Below are positions 37,294 to 46,082 of a DNA stretch of 64,000 nt, piece after piece. Source of the DNA: Acidobacteriaceae bacterium (GTDB lineage Bacteria > Acidobacteriota > Terriglobia > Terriglobales > Acidobacteriaceae). How positions within the stretch are numbered: the stretch's first letter is position 1; each line of letters opens with the position of its first letter. Location of the stretch: contig PLHQ01000153.1 in assembly GCA_003138975.1 (NCBI GenBank), positions 102,433 through 166,432 on the forward strand. Direction: 5' to 3'. The notes beneath the pieces were generated by a model, which searched no databases, was not told the DNA's origin, and saw only the letters and a list, made by a program, of their open reading frames with translations. The translations under genes were made by a program, and so were the position numbers.

Positions 37294-38124
37294 CTATTGC
37301 ACGTCCGAAACTTTCCCGTTCAGAAAAGTCACTTTCAGATCTTTGTAGACGTAGATTTGTTTTGTCCCGAGCGTCACTTTCTTTTCCGGCTTGCCCATGG
37401 CCGCCTCGACCTGATCCGTGGTCATTCCCTTTTCGATGCTTTGGGGCTCAGCTTGGGGCTGCTCGGCCTGCTGTGGCTGCGCCTGATCCGCTGCTTGCTG
37501 CGGCTGCTGCCCACCCTGATCTCCGCCCTGCTGCTGACCGCCCTGGCCCTGCTGCGCATCGTCACTGCTGATAGAAAGAACCTGCCCGATCGTGTCCTCC
37601 ACCTGACCGGCACTCGCATTCGCTAACGACCCCTTGGGAAACTGGAAGACCACCTGCGCCTTGTTGTAGGTCGGCGGATCGGTCTTATTGCAGGTGTCGC
37701 AAGCCACGATGCCGAGAGTCACGCTATCTTTGGCCAGGTTCACATCGATCTTCATGGGATAAACTTTGTCTCCCACCACGAATAAGTGGGTCGTCTGTTC
37801 CTTTCCAAATTTTCCCATGATCGACTTCCGTCCCATCAGCGCCAGACCGCTGGGGCCGTGAATCGTCCCGCCTTCATACCTGGTGGCAGGGACGTTCTGG
37901 TCGCCATAAGGTACGCCCAGAACTCCGCCTTTCTGAATGGCTAACAGCGTGCCCGCATCCACCACGGAGTATCCGCTCGTGTCCGATCCCATCTTCACAA
38001 GCTTGTACTGCGCTGCAAGTTGCTCCTGCAGAGAAACCGCCTGAGCACCGGCCAATGAAAACGGAAAAACTGTGGCAGCCAGCAGCACGATCCCTGGCAT
38101 TACGTTGTCGAATTTCCGCGACAT
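37294..38124 (-). CDS. Secreted protein with Gln-rich linker and BamE/SmpA-like C-terminal domain
   Basis: 276 residues from the ATG at 38124 (GGAGGG upstream). Signal peptide MSRKFDNVMPGIVLLAATVF, then a globular region (about 30-180) with Cys pair CDTCNK, a Gln/Gly-rich linker (about 185-230), and a C-terminal 45-residue domain: SIEKGMTTDQVEAAMGKPEK ... IYVYKDLKVTFLNGKVSDV. That last part has the GMTxxQVxxxxGxP pattern and closing strand of SmpA/OmlA/BamE-like folds. Function unknown. Follows the His/Thr-rich gene on the same strand. Confidence 0.75.
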   Translation of the reverse strand: MSRKFDNVMPGIVLLAATVFPFSLAGAQAVSLQEQLAAQYKLVKMGSDTSGYSVVDAGTLLAIQKGGVLGVPYGDQNVPATRYEGGTIHGPSGLALMGRKSIMGKFGKEQTTHLFVVGDKVYPMKIDVNLAKDSVTLGIVACDTCNKTDPPTYNKAQVVFQFPKGSLANASAGQVEDTIGQVLSISSDDAQQGQGGQQQGGDQGGQQPQQAADQAQPQQAEQPQAEPQSIEKGMTTDQVEAAMGKPEKKVTLGTKQIYVYKDLKVTFLNGKVSDVQ

Positions 38125-38290
38125 CTTAGACCCTCCGACTCGTTGTTTCCTAACTTGATTCTGATTGGGCGCTGAACAGCAACCGCTCAATCGCAAGAGA
38201 TATCGTCCGTTGATTGAAGAAGGGAGCGTCGTCGTCCGACGCCCCCGTAATTGACGATCAGCGGAACCCACCCCTTTACAACCGCCGGTC

Positions 38291-40015
38291 CTAGTTTCCT
38301 CCGCCGGACGCAGTTTCCTGCTTGACCTGCGACTCCGTCTGGTCGGCCTGCTGCTGTTGGTCTTGCAGAGTTTTCGCCACGCTGGTATCCGGTGGCGGAG
38401 GTTGAACGGCCCCTGCCTGGGTGCCGGTGTCCGGCGCCTTCGGCATACCGCCAGTACCCTGCTTTTTCGCCAGTTCGCCCATGCCGCTGGTGATGTTCTC
38501 CTGGAAGTGGTTGTACATTTCCTGCAGATCATCCACTTTCACGGCAACGGTTTGTCCCGACGCGCAGTCGCCTTTCTTGGTCGCCGAGACGCTGGCATTC
38601 ACGGTTTGGTCCGCGTCTGGAGTGTCTGTGAGGCGCGTAATCACATCACCCGACGTCAAGCCACATTCCTGCCCGTTGGCCACCACCGTCACATCGGTAT
38701 CCACCACAAAAGTACGCTGCGCTGGATCCAACGCCGGCGGCGGTTGATCGCTGGTCGGTGCCGGAGCTGCCGAGGCTTGTCCGCCACCCGTATCCTGGCC
38801 GGCCTGTGCCTGCTGTGCGGCCAATTGGGCTTTCACTTCTTGGGCAATTGCTTCCTTCACCTCGGGAGTCAGCGCCACTGGGCCGGAGGATGCTGCTTGA
38901 GCCGCATCTCCGCCACCATCGCCAGCGCTGGCAGCTGCGTCTGCTGCCATCGCGTCGGCATTGGCCTCAGTCCGCGCCGCATACGCTGCCTGTAAGTTCG
39001 CCGCAATCAGGTAATCCGTCAGCCAGTAGTACGGAGCAGCATAAACGGGATAAGGATTCCACCATCCGCCATAGAATCCCCACCAGGGCGCTCCTCCCCA
39101 ACCCCATGCCCCGATGCCCCAGGCAACCGACACTCCCCAAGGCTGGTAGCCCCATCCATAAAATCCCGGATGGTACCAAACGCCTGGGTAATAGCCGTAG
39201 TACATATGTCCACCCCAGCCGTAGCCGCGATAAAGGCCGACATGATAGCGCCCGCCGGCAAAGTATGTCCGCGAGTAATAGGCATGGCCTCCGCGGGTCA
39301 CGTACGCCCGCTGCACGTAGCCTCCATGTCCTCGGGTTACGATGCGCGCTCCGTTGCGCTCACTCACCACCGTGCGCCCGCCGTGGAGTCCGTGGTTAAT
39401 CTGCATGCCGTTGCGATTGATGGAACGAATCGATCCATTAGGACGAATGCTCGCCGATCCTCCGCCCCTGAGAGAAACATTCCTGCCGGGAGGAGTACGA
39501 CTGCCCACGTTGCTTCGGCTGGCCGTCGCCGGGCGACCTCCCGCTGCTCCCGGACGTCCGCCGGTTGTCGTATGGCCCGCTGCTGTGCCCGGACGGCTGC
39601 CTGTCGTCGTGTGGCCCGCTGCCGCACCTGGACGGCTGCCCGTAGCCGCGTGCGTCCCACCCGTCGTCGTGTGCGTTCCCGTCGCCGCGTGCGTACCACC
39701 CGTCGTCGTATGCGTTCCCGTCGCCGCGTGCGTACCGCCCGTCGTCGTATGCGTTCCCGTCGCCGCGTGCGTACCACCCGTCGTCGCGTGCGTTCCGCCC
39801 GTCGCCGCGTGCGAAGGCGTCGAAGTGTGCGACTGCGTTGCGCCATGCGAAGCTGTCGACGGATGCGAAGGTGCGCTCGCTTTTGGCGCCGCCTTGGGAG
39901 CGCCCCCACCCCCGCTCGGCTTGTGCTGGCCCCAGGCCAATGTCGGAACCACTACACATAACGAAAACACTAGCCACTTCTGCAGCATCTTCTCACTTCT
40001 CGAAGTGCGATTCAT
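38291..40015 (-). CDS. Secreted low-complexity protein with His/Thr tandem repeats
   Basis: 574 residues from the ATG at 40015, chosen for its AGGAGG. Signal peptide ends near TLAWGQ. Residues about 55-140 are tandem copies of a 13-residue unit (GGTHAATGTHTTT), then SRPG/AAGH repeats, an Arg/Gly region, a Tyr/Trp/Gly-rich core (about 245-335, YYGYYPGVWYHPGFYGWGY-like), an Ala/Gln-rich stretch, and a C-terminal part with conserved Cys (GQECGLTSGDV; KKGDCASG). Likely exported to the surface or periplasm. No enzymatic motif seen; function unknown. Confidence 0.75.
   Translation of the reverse strand: MNRTSRSEKMLQKWLVFSLCVVVPTLAWGQHKPSGGGGAPKAAPKASAPSHPSTASHGATQSHTSTPSHAATGGTHATTGGTHAATGTHTTTGGTHAATGTHTTTGGTHAATGTHTTTGGTHAATGSRPGAAAGHTTTGSRPGTAAGHTTTGGRPGAAGGRPATASRSNVGSRTPPGRNVSLRGGGSASIRPNGSIRSINRNGMQINHGLHGGRTVVSERNGARIVTRGHGGYVQRAYVTRGGHAYYSRTYFAGGRYHVGLYRGYGWGGHMYYGYYPGVWYHPGFYGWGYQPWGVSVAWGIGAWGWGGAPWWGFYGGWWNPYPVYAAPYYWLTDYLIAANLQAAYAARTEANADAMAADAAASAGDGGGDAAQAASSGPVALTPEVKEAIAQEVKAQLAAQQAQAGQDTGGGQASAAPAPTSDQPPPALDPAQRTFVVDTDVTVVANGQECGLTSGDVITRLTDTPDADQTVNASVSATKKGDCASGQTVAVKVDDLQEMYNHFQENITSGMGELAKKQGTGGMPKAPDTGTQAGAVQPPPPDTSVAKTLQDQQQQADQTESQVKQETASGGGN
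39661..39777 (-). repeat. 39-bp in-frame tandem repeat, three near-identical copies
   Basis: Copies at 39661-39699, 39700-39738 and 39739-39777 differ at only one to three bases each; degenerate copies extend to about 39640 and 39816. Each encodes 13 residues of the His/Thr-rich region, so length changes keep the frame. Confidence 0.9.
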
Positions 40016-40391
40016 TACAGCCTCCTGATCTCTAGACTTCTACCGCGGCTTTTTCCGGCAACCACCCCGCTTGCGCAATGCGTAGTCAGTTCCGGACTCT
40101 GTCCACCTTAAACACGAAGCTCGCAGATTCCACCCTGCGTGATTGAAAATTTCCTGAGCCAAAGCGGAAGGCCCGCAAGATGCACGAACCCAGATGCGAC
40201 TAAACGTCACCGGCAACCTGTATCGTGGGGCGAAAAAACGTTACCAGAACTTCGCCACTCGCGCAATCACTTGTATTGTCATCGACAAGCCCGGAGCCTC
40301 ATCGGGTCCAGTGTTGATACTGCGGGCGGACTACTTCCCTCTAAACCTCCGCTGCTGTAATCTATGCTATCTTTTCTCGGAAAGGAACTCC
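40016..40391. other. 376-bp gap between divergent genes
   Basis: Upstream region of the His/Thr-rich gene (-) and of doxX (+). The doxX frame is open from 40194, but its N-terminal part shows no family similarity. AT-richer sequence near 40357-40375 (TAATCTATGCTATC) may hold a promoter for doxX. Nothing else seen. Confidence 0.4.
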
Positions 40392-40805
40392 TTGCGCTAC
40401 CTCGATCGCCTGCAGCCCCTCGCACTTCTTTTCATGCGTCTCGCCCTTGGCGCCGTCATGGTCGGACACGGATACCACAAGGTTTTCGGTGGACTTCAAC
40501 AGCATGCTCACTTCGTCGCCAGCCTCGGACTGCCCGCATGGACCGCCTATCTTTCCGCCTTCACGGAGTTTTTCGGTGGTCTGCTCGTGCTCCTTGGCCT
40601 GTTCACCCGGGCCGCCGCTTTCGCCATCTGCATCGATCTGTCCGTTGCCATCGCTAAAGTCCACTTTCACAACGGATTGATGGGCGAGCATGGCTACGAA
40701 TTCCCCCTGGCGCTCGCTGCCATCGCCTTCGGCCTTATTTTCCTAGGCGCTGGCCCTATCGCCTTCGACCACATCCGGGCTCCGGGCGGCGGCAAATCAA
40801 AGTAG
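40392..40805 (+). CDS. DoxX family membrane protein
   Basis: 137 residues from a TTG at 40392 preceded by AAAGGAA; an ATG at 40194 would add 66 residues without similarity. Four helices: LALLFMRLALGAVMVGHGYHKVFGG opens the domain, then LSAFTEFFGGLLVLLGLFTR with the conserved Glu and Gly, AAAFAICIDLSVAIAKVH and YEFPLALAAIAFGLIFLG. The DoxX family includes quinol-oxidase and redox-linked membrane proteins; exact role unknown. Confidence 0.85.
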   Translation: MRYLDRLQPLALLFMRLALGAVMVGHGYHKVFGGLQQHAHFVASLGLPAWTAYLSAFTEFFGGLLVLLGLFTRAAAFAICIDLSVAIAKVHFHNGLMGEHGYEFPLALAAIAFGLIFLGAGPIAFDHIRAPGGGKSK

Positions 40806-41065
40806 CTGCCGAACCTCCATAATTCCTGAAGGACAGGAAAACGGACAAATATTCCCCACCCGCGCAACTTTTTGCCGGCTTCCGGGTTTTATTGCACGTT
40901 GCGGACGGTGTCTCGAATAACGGGGGTTTACCAAATCCCTTTGACGTTTCTTTACGTCTTCTGAAATTATGATGAGTCGGGACCAACTTTGTCGCATCCG
41001 AGTTGCATCCGAACGATTTCGTAGGCGCATCTTATCGCTTACCACGAACTGATTGGAGGCTTCCC

Positions 41066-41671
41066 TTGAGAAAGTTAGCGCTTCTCGCACCGGTTCTTGC
41101 TCTTGTGTTTTCTTGCCACTTCGCTACGGCCCAGCAGGGCGACATCATGTTTTTCGGCGGTACTCTGTTGTCGTCCTCGCCCAGCACGAATCAGCTGTTT
41201 TCCGGAAACATCGCGGAGAAGGGCGGAACTTACCTCGGCATTAGCGGGGATGTTGTTGGCTTCAAGAAGCGCCTCGGCTTCAACATTGAAACTGCTTGGA
41301 GAGCGAGTCAGGCGAGTTACCTCGGCTACGAAACCTACCGTCCGATCTTGACCGACTTCAACGCGCTCTTCCAGCCGAAGCTGGGCAAGAAGGTCGGTCT
41401 CGATCTTTTCGGCGGCATCGGCATTGCCAGCACCCGCTTCTACGTGCCTTATGCCACTTCGTGCAGCTACTTTTCCGGTTGCATCAACTACACTACCAGT
41501 GATCACTTCATGGAGGATCTCGGCGCCGGTCTCCGCTATTACGTCTGGCACCATTTCTTTGTCCGCCCCGAGGTTCACTACTACCACATTCAAAATAACA
41601 CCGACGTTTTTAGCACCGACAATGTATTCCGCGTCGGCGCGTCCATCGGGTACACCATCGGCAACGACTAG
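41066..41671 (+). CDS. Outer-membrane beta-barrel protein, paralogue 1
   Basis: 201 residues from a TTG at 41066 with GGAGG six nt upstream. Signal peptide ends at FATAQQ. The body alternates hydrophobic and polar residues (FNALFQPKLGKKVGLDLFGGIGIAS; GLRYYVWHHFFVRPEVHYYHI) and closes with GASIGYTIG, as in small OmpA/OmpW-like eight-stranded barrels. A short loop has two Cys (TSCSYFSGC). Tandem paralogue follows at 41837. Confidence 0.8.
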   Translation: MRKLALLAPVLALVFSCHFATAQQGDIMFFGGTLLSSSPSTNQLFSGNIAEKGGTYLGISGDVVGFKKRLGFNIETAWRASQASYLGYETYRPILTDFNALFQPKLGKKVGLDLFGGIGIASTRFYVPYATSCSYFSGCINYTTSDHFMEDLGAGLRYYVWHHFFVRPEVHYYHIQNNTDVFSTDNVFRVGASIGYTIGND

Positions 41672-41836
41672 GCTTTGACTCCGTCGCGTCGCCGCGGGTT
41701 TGGTATCATCGGGAACAAGCCAACTCCGATAGCCGGGATAATTCTGTTCCTGCAACCGTTCGCGGCTGCTTCCCAGGTGCGCCACCAATCCAGTGGCCGC
41801 ATTCCAGAGGCCCAGACGAACTGACAAGGGGATGTA

Positions 41837-42454
41837 TTGAGAAAATTCGCGCTGCTCGCATCCGCGTGTGTGGTGTTTCTGTTCACGAACTTCGCCTCTG
41901 CCCAGCAAGGGGACATCATGGTCGGGGGCAGCACCCTCATGTCCTCCGCCCCAAACAACGACTCGGTGAGCTTCCAGCCACCCACGCAAAAGGGTGGCAC
42001 CTACCCCTCCATCAGCGGTGACTTCATCAAATTCAAGCACCGCCTCGGCTTTAACGCAGAAACCGCCTGGAGGGATAAGCGGGCCAACTACTCTGACAAT
42101 GGCCAAACCTACCGCCCTTTCTTTACCGACGTCAACGCGCTCTTCCAGCCGCGTGTAGGCAAGAAGTTTACCCTCGACCTTTTTGGCGGCGTCGGCTTCG
42201 CCAGCTACCGCTTCTCACCTCCCTACACCACTTCCTGCAGAGTCCCCACGGGCGGATGCACTTTCTACACCAGCAGCAATCATTTCATGGAAGACCTTGG
42301 CGGAGGGGTCCGCTATTACGTTTGGCACCACTTACCCCACGTCTTCGTCCGCCCCGAGATTCACTACTATCACATCCAGAACAATTTCCAGTTCCACTCC
42401 GACAGCGTGTTTCGCGTCGGCGCCTCAATCGGCTACACCATCGGTCAAAAGTGA
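41837..42454 (+). CDS. Outer-membrane beta-barrel protein, paralogue 2
   Basis: 205 residues, TTG start after AAGGGG. Shares with paralogue 1 the start RKxALLA, QQGDIM, LMSSAPN, GLFN/GLGFNAETAW, the NALFQP-GKK-LDLFGG strand, HFMEDLGGGVRYYVWHH, RPE-HYYHIQNN and the end VFRVGASIGYTIG; the Cys pair is at TSCRVPTGGC. A clear tandem duplication with moderate divergence. Probably outer membrane; function unknown. Confidence 0.82.
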   Translation: MRKFALLASACVVFLFTNFASAQQGDIMVGGSTLMSSAPNNDSVSFQPPTQKGGTYPSISGDFIKFKHRLGFNAETAWRDKRANYSDNGQTYRPFFTDVNALFQPRVGKKFTLDLFGGVGFASYRFSPPYTTSCRVPTGGCTFYTSSNHFMEDLGGGVRYYVWHHLPHVFVRPEIHYYHIQNNFQFHSDSVFRVGASIGYTIGQK

Positions 42455-42459
42455 CTTCT

Positions 42460-42487
42460 CCGCGGAATCCGCCTTGAGATTCCGCGG
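42460..42487 (+). terminator. Hairpin after the second barrel gene
   Basis: CCGCGGAATC pairs perfectly with GATTCCGCGG across an 8-base loop, 6 nt after the stop. There is no T-run directly behind it, so factor-independent termination is not assured. Confidence 0.45.
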
Positions 42488-42506
42488 CGCACCCAAACCC
42501 TTAAAC

Positions 42507-42534
42507 AAAAAAAGCAGCGTCTTCTCGACGCTGC
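42507..42534 (-). terminator. Terminator of the 102-residue protein gene
   Basis: GCAGCGTC / GACGCTGC with a 5-base loop, followed on the minus strand by seven T. It lies about 24 nt past the stop at 42558. Confidence 0.75.
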
Positions 42535-42557
42535 CTCAATTCTTCTTGTTCCAATCT

Positions 42558-42866
42558 CTACGGTTCCCGCTCACAGATCTCAGCTTCGTGAATCGCCGCG
42601 TCGATATGCTCAATCGCTTTGTCGCGATGGCCATGGAACTCGCCTTCGGCGTGCGCCATGTGATCCCGGGCGCTTCGCAACGCCTCAATCGCCTCATGCA
42701 CGCGCGGGTGTGGAGGCATTGGGGTCGGGGCAGCCGCCGCGGGACTAGCCGGAGCCACCGCCACAGCAGCAGCCGGTGCCTTTGGACCAGCCGCCGCTGC
42801 TGTTAAAGCCATGGTCAACAAGAGCGTTGCTGTGATCAATAGTGTCAAGAACCCGATTTTCTTCAT
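42558..42866 (-). CDS. Small secreted His/Ala-rich helical protein
   Basis: 102 residues from the ATG at 42866 (GAGGAGG upstream). Signal peptide MKKIGFLTLLITATLLLTMA, an Ala/Pro-rich linker (about 30-58), then a helix rich in His and Glu (HEAIEALRSARDHMAHAEGE; HRDKAIEHIDAAIHEAEICE). The His spacing resembles small periplasmic metal-handling or heme-like helical proteins, but no family was recognised. Own terminator downstream. Confidence 0.7.
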   Translation of the reverse strand: MKKIGFLTLLITATLLLTMALTAAAAGPKAPAAAVAVAPASPAAAAPTPMPPHPRVHEAIEALRSARDHMAHAEGEFHGHRDKAIEHIDAAIHEAEICEREP

Positions 42867-43028
42867 ACGTTCCTCCTCGTCGGAATTCCGGCGCGGACGC
42901 CGCCGGTAAGATCGAAAATCAATGGCCACGGACCCGGCCTGCACGCCGGCACGCCCGAGACACCCGCACAGTATAAGCTGCCGCTCGCCGAAATCCTCAT
43001 GTACAGAAGTTGACTGATAAGGTGCGCT

Positions 43029-43640
43029 CTACAGACCCAGCTGCGGCCTGCGGCTTCTCCACCACAGCAACAACGCGGCCACCACAACCACAATGCTAAC
43101 CACTAAATCGAAGCGCCTGAGATCGTTGGCCAGCCGCCCCCAATGTCCGCCAAACAAATATCCCGCGCTGCAGATCGCTGTCACCCAAACCGCTGCTCCC
43201 AAGAAGTTGAACAGGACGAACTTCCGCCACTGCATGTGCAGCGCTCCCGCCAGCAGCGAGGCCAGCACGCGCATACCGAAGAGAAATCGTGCCAGAAAAA
43301 CAGTTGCCGATCCGTACCGCTCGAAAAGCCGCTCCGCCCTCGCCACGCTCTCCGCGCGAATGGAGAAGACGTGCCGGTAACGTTCGATCAGCGGACGTCC
43401 CCCGTGTCGGCCCAGAGCAAAGCCGAACTCTCCGCCCACCGTCGTGGCCACAGTCCCGACCAGAATGATCCAGGGGAATCGCAACTCATGTTGGGAATAC
43501 GCCAGGAAGCTGGCCAGCAGCAGCACGGTCTCACCAGGCAGGGGCAACCCAGCGCTTTCCAACAACAACGCGGCTGCCACGGCCCAGTATCCGTAGTGCA
43601 CCAGCGCGTCGCGCAGCAGCGTGAGAATGTGGTGGGTCAT
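43029..43640 (-). CDS. DedA family membrane protein
   Basis: 203 residues. LLLESAGLPLPGETVLLLASFLA is the DedA re-entrant motif (E..G.P.PGE), then GTVATTVGGEFGFALGRHGG and the ARFLFGMRVLASLLAGALHM helix with conserved Arg. DedA proteins are now linked to phospholipid or undecaprenyl-phosphate flipping. About six membrane segments. 27 nt downstream of the hydrolase gene, probably cotranscribed with it. Confidence 0.9.
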   Translation of the reverse strand: MTHHILTLLRDALVHYGYWAVAAALLLESAGLPLPGETVLLLASFLAYSQHELRFPWIILVGTVATTVGGEFGFALGRHGGRPLIERYRHVFSIRAESVARAERLFERYGSATVFLARFLFGMRVLASLLAGALHMQWRKFVLFNFLGAAVWVTAICSAGYLFGGHWGRLANDLRRFDLVVSIVVVVAALLLWWRSRRPQLGL

Positions 43641-43667
43641 GATTGGAATGTTGCGGGCCGAAGTTGC

Positions 43668-44615
43668 TCAGGCAGGAAGCTTCTCACGCGTCAGGAATTC
43701 AATCAATACTCGGTTGAACTCCTCCGGACACTCTTCGTAGGGCAGATGCCCAATCCCGGGAAAAACGATCAACTCGGAATTCGGAAAGTATTTCGCCAGC
43801 GGCGCGGCCGAGGAAGCAAATACTGCGGGATCTTTTTCGCCCCACATCAAAAGCGTAGGGACGCTCGCCAACTTCGGCAGGGTCGCCTCCAGTTCGCGCA
43901 AATCTTCAGTCCAGGTGCGGACGATGCTCAGCGCATGCTCAAACAACCCGGGCTTCGCCAGCGGAGCCTCGTAACCGGCAAGAGCTCCCGGCGGAATGCG
44001 GCGACGGTCAGCATACAGGCGCCTGTGCCAATAGGGATAGGAGAAGCGCGTACGCGCGATTACCTGCCGGAACAGGGCAGCACCAAAATTCGTGCCAAAA
44101 AATGGTGCCAGCCGCCGCCCGTGCGCCGAATACGGATTCACCGGAGCCACCAGCACCAACCGCCGCAAGTGCAGCCCGGCTTTCCCGCTCAGGCATTCCG
44201 CGGCCGCCATCATCGCAACCGCCCCGCCATGCGAAGTCCCCAACAAATCAAACGAAGAAATTCCCAGGCGTTCGATAAATCTCAGAAGACGCTGCGCCGT
44301 TCCCCGCATCGAATAATCGATCCCCGGCACGCGATCCGAAAATCCCGCCCCCATCATGTCCGGCGCATACACCGTCGCGTGAGGCGCCAAAGCCGGCATC
44401 GTAAAGCGCCAGGAAAACGAATATCCCAATAACCCATGCACCAGAATCAGCGCCGGTCCCGAACCTGCGCGCAGATACCGCATGCGCGCTCCATCCAGGT
44501 CCATCCAGCATTCCTCTACGCCCGGACTGAACCCTGGAAAGCTCGCGGAAGACTTTTCCCGCTCCGCCGTCAGCACCGTCAATTCTTCTCTCTTTCCGGA
44601 CAACTTTTTCCCCAC
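43668..44615 (-). CDS. Alpha/beta hydrolase
   Basis: 315 residues. The oxyanion HG is in LILVHGLLGYSFSWRF, the nucleophile elbow is GTSHGGAVAM, the acid is Asp in MWGEKDPAVFASS, and the His is in FPGIGHLPYEECPEEFN. A long basic N-terminal extension (about 45 residues) precedes the fold; an internal start is possible. Resembles epoxide hydrolase/haloperoxidase-type Abhydrolase_1 enzymes; substrate unknown. Operon with dedA. Confidence 0.85.
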   Translation of the reverse strand: MGKKLSGKREELTVLTAEREKSSASFPGFSPGVEECWMDLDGARMRYLRAGSGPALILVHGLLGYSFSWRFTMPALAPHATVYAPDMMGAGFSDRVPGIDYSMRGTAQRLLRFIERLGISSFDLLGTSHGGAVAMMAAAECLSGKAGLHLRRLVLVAPVNPYSAHGRRLAPFFGTNFGAALFRQVIARTRFSYPYWHRRLYADRRRIPPGALAGYEAPLAKPGLFEHALSIVRTWTEDLRELEATLPKLASVPTLLMWGEKDPAVFASSAAPLAKYFPNSELIVFPGIGHLPYEECPEEFNRVLIEFLTREKLPA

Positions 44616-44660
44616 CGCGCGATTCTATTTAAATGAACATCGCCTCTGTTCGCTTCACTT

Positions 44661-44686
44661 GGGGAGCTGCGGCTCCCCGTTTTTTC
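44661..44686 (+). terminator. Orphan plus-strand terminator-like hairpin
   Basis: GGGGAGC / GCTCCCC with a short loop, followed by GTTTTTTC. It reads as a terminator on the plus strand, but both flanking genes are on the minus strand. It adjoins a modular repeat copy. Confidence 0.5.
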
Positions 44687-44690
44687 TGCG

Positions 44691-44749
44691 TCATCCTGAG
44701 CGCAGCCGATGGATCGCGAAGCGAGCCATCGGCGCAGTCGAAGGATCCC
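44691..44749. repeat. Modular palindromic repeat, copy A
   Basis: Outer ends TCATCCTGAGCGCAG and GCAGTCGAAGGATCCC enclose an inner hairpin with arms CCGATGG / CCATCGG. Opposite orientation to the copies near 58690, 61906 and 63401. Confidence 0.75.
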
Positions 44750-44822
44750 TATTACCCGACGTCGTGGCCAGCGCCGCAAAGCCTTTCGCTCGACGCTTTC
44801 TCGTGGGTACTCACGCAAATCC

Positions 44823-46031
44823 TCACGCTGCCGCCTTCCGCTTCTTCCTCAGCAGCTTTTTCAGCACCCGTATCCCCTTGTCCACGTGCTTCTCCTCCAG
44901 CAAGAACGGAGGCAAAAACCGCACCACCGTATCCTGTGTGCTGTTGAACAGGACGCCCTCCGCCAGCGCCTCATCCACAATCGGCCGCGCCGGAATCTCC
45001 AGATTGATCCCCTGAATAAATCCTCGCCCGCGCACTTCCTTAGCCGCCGCGCTCTTCTCGACGATCATCTTCAACTCCTGCTGCAAGTACGCGCCAACCA
45101 CATTCACATTATCCAGCAGCTTGTCTTCTTCCACGATCGCCAAAAACTCGAGCGCCACGCGGCAAGCCAGTGGACCGCCGCCAAAAGTTGTCCCGTGTTG
45201 TCCCGGCGCAATCGCATTGGCAAATTCTTCCTTCGCGATAAATGCCCCCAGCGGAAGTCCCGCTGCAATCGGCTTCGCGATCGCCACAATGTCCGGAGTG
45301 ACGCCAAAGCCCTGGAACGCAAACATCGTACCCGTACGCCCCAGTCCGCACTGAATCTCGTCAAAGATCAGCGCCGCCCGGTGCCGATCCGCCGCCGCCC
45401 GGCACTCTCGCAGAAACTCCACCGAACACTCGTAGATTCCGCCCTCGCCAAAAATCGGCTCCAGCACAATCGCGCAGGTGTTGTCGTTCACCGCCGCCCG
45501 CAAACCTTCCACGTCATTCTGTTCCACAAAAGTCACTTCTTCCAGCAGCGGCTCAAATCCCTTGCGATGCTTCTCCTGCCCGGTCAGCGACAGCGCTCCA
45601 AACGTCCGCCCGTGATACGACCCCTGCAGCGCCACCAGCCGGCACTTTACCTCGCCACCCGCGCGATGTCCCGCCAGCCTCGCCAGCTTGATCGACCCCT
45701 CGATGGCCTCAGTCCCGCTGTTCGAGAAGAACGCACGGCTAAGCCCGGAGAGCGTGCACAACTTCTCCGCCAGCGCCCCTTGATACTCGTGGTAATAAAG
45801 ATTGGAGACGTGAATCAGCTTCCCCGCCTGCTCCCGAATCGTCTTCACGATCCGCGGATGCGCGTGCCCCAACGCATTCACCCCCAGTCCCGAAACAAAG
45901 TCGAGATAGCGCTTGTCGTCAAGGTCGTAAAGAAATACGCCCTTCCCCCGCGTCAACGCGAGGGGATAGCGATTGTAAGTCCCCAGCAAATATTTCTTTT
46001 CCAGCTCCGCGATTTGTTCGAATGTTTTCAT
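44823..46031 (-). CDS. argD: Acetylornithine aminotransferase-type class III transaminase
   Basis: 402 residues from the ATG at 46031; the extra upstream frame is not supported. PLP-binding Lys253 in AIAKPIAAGLPLGA; SNSGTEAIEGSIKLAR binds the phosphate; LIFDEIQCGLGRTGTMFA has the conserved Asp. Overall it fits ArgD/AstC-type enzymes that convert N-acetylglutamate semialdehyde and glutamate in arginine synthesis. No arg neighbours are in view, so an ornithine- or GABA-specific role cannot be excluded. Confidence 0.85.
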   Translation of the reverse strand: MKTFEQIAELEKKYLLGTYNRYPLALTRGKGVFLYDLDDKRYLDFVSGLGVNALGHAHPRIVKTIREQAGKLIHVSNLYYHEYQGALAEKLCTLSGLSRAFFSNSGTEAIEGSIKLARLAGHRAGGEVKCRLVALQGSYHGRTFGALSLTGQEKHRKGFEPLLEEVTFVEQNDVEGLRAAVNDNTCAIVLEPIFGEGGIYECSVEFLRECRAAADRHRAALIFDEIQCGLGRTGTMFAFQGFGVTPDIVAIAKPIAAGLPLGAFIAKEEFANAIAPGQHGTTFGGGPLACRVALEFLAIVEEDKLLDNVNVVGAYLQQELKMIVEKSAAAKEVRGRGFIQGINLEIPARPIVDEALAEGVLFNSTQDTVVRFLPPFLLEEKHVDKGIRVLKKLLRKKRKAAA

Positions 46032-46082
46032 AGGAAGATTCGATTCTACAGGAAGACGAATTGTGCCAATACGGGAACGAAA

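Noticed and set aside
39640-39816. CRISPR-like array
   Set aside because: The 39-bp units are directly adjacent with no spacers and keep a reading frame, so they are a coding tandem repeat.
39438-39977. Alternative minus and plus frames over the His/Thr repeat region
   Set aside because: The 39-bp period keeps all frames open; only one has a signal peptide and a good ribosome-binding site.
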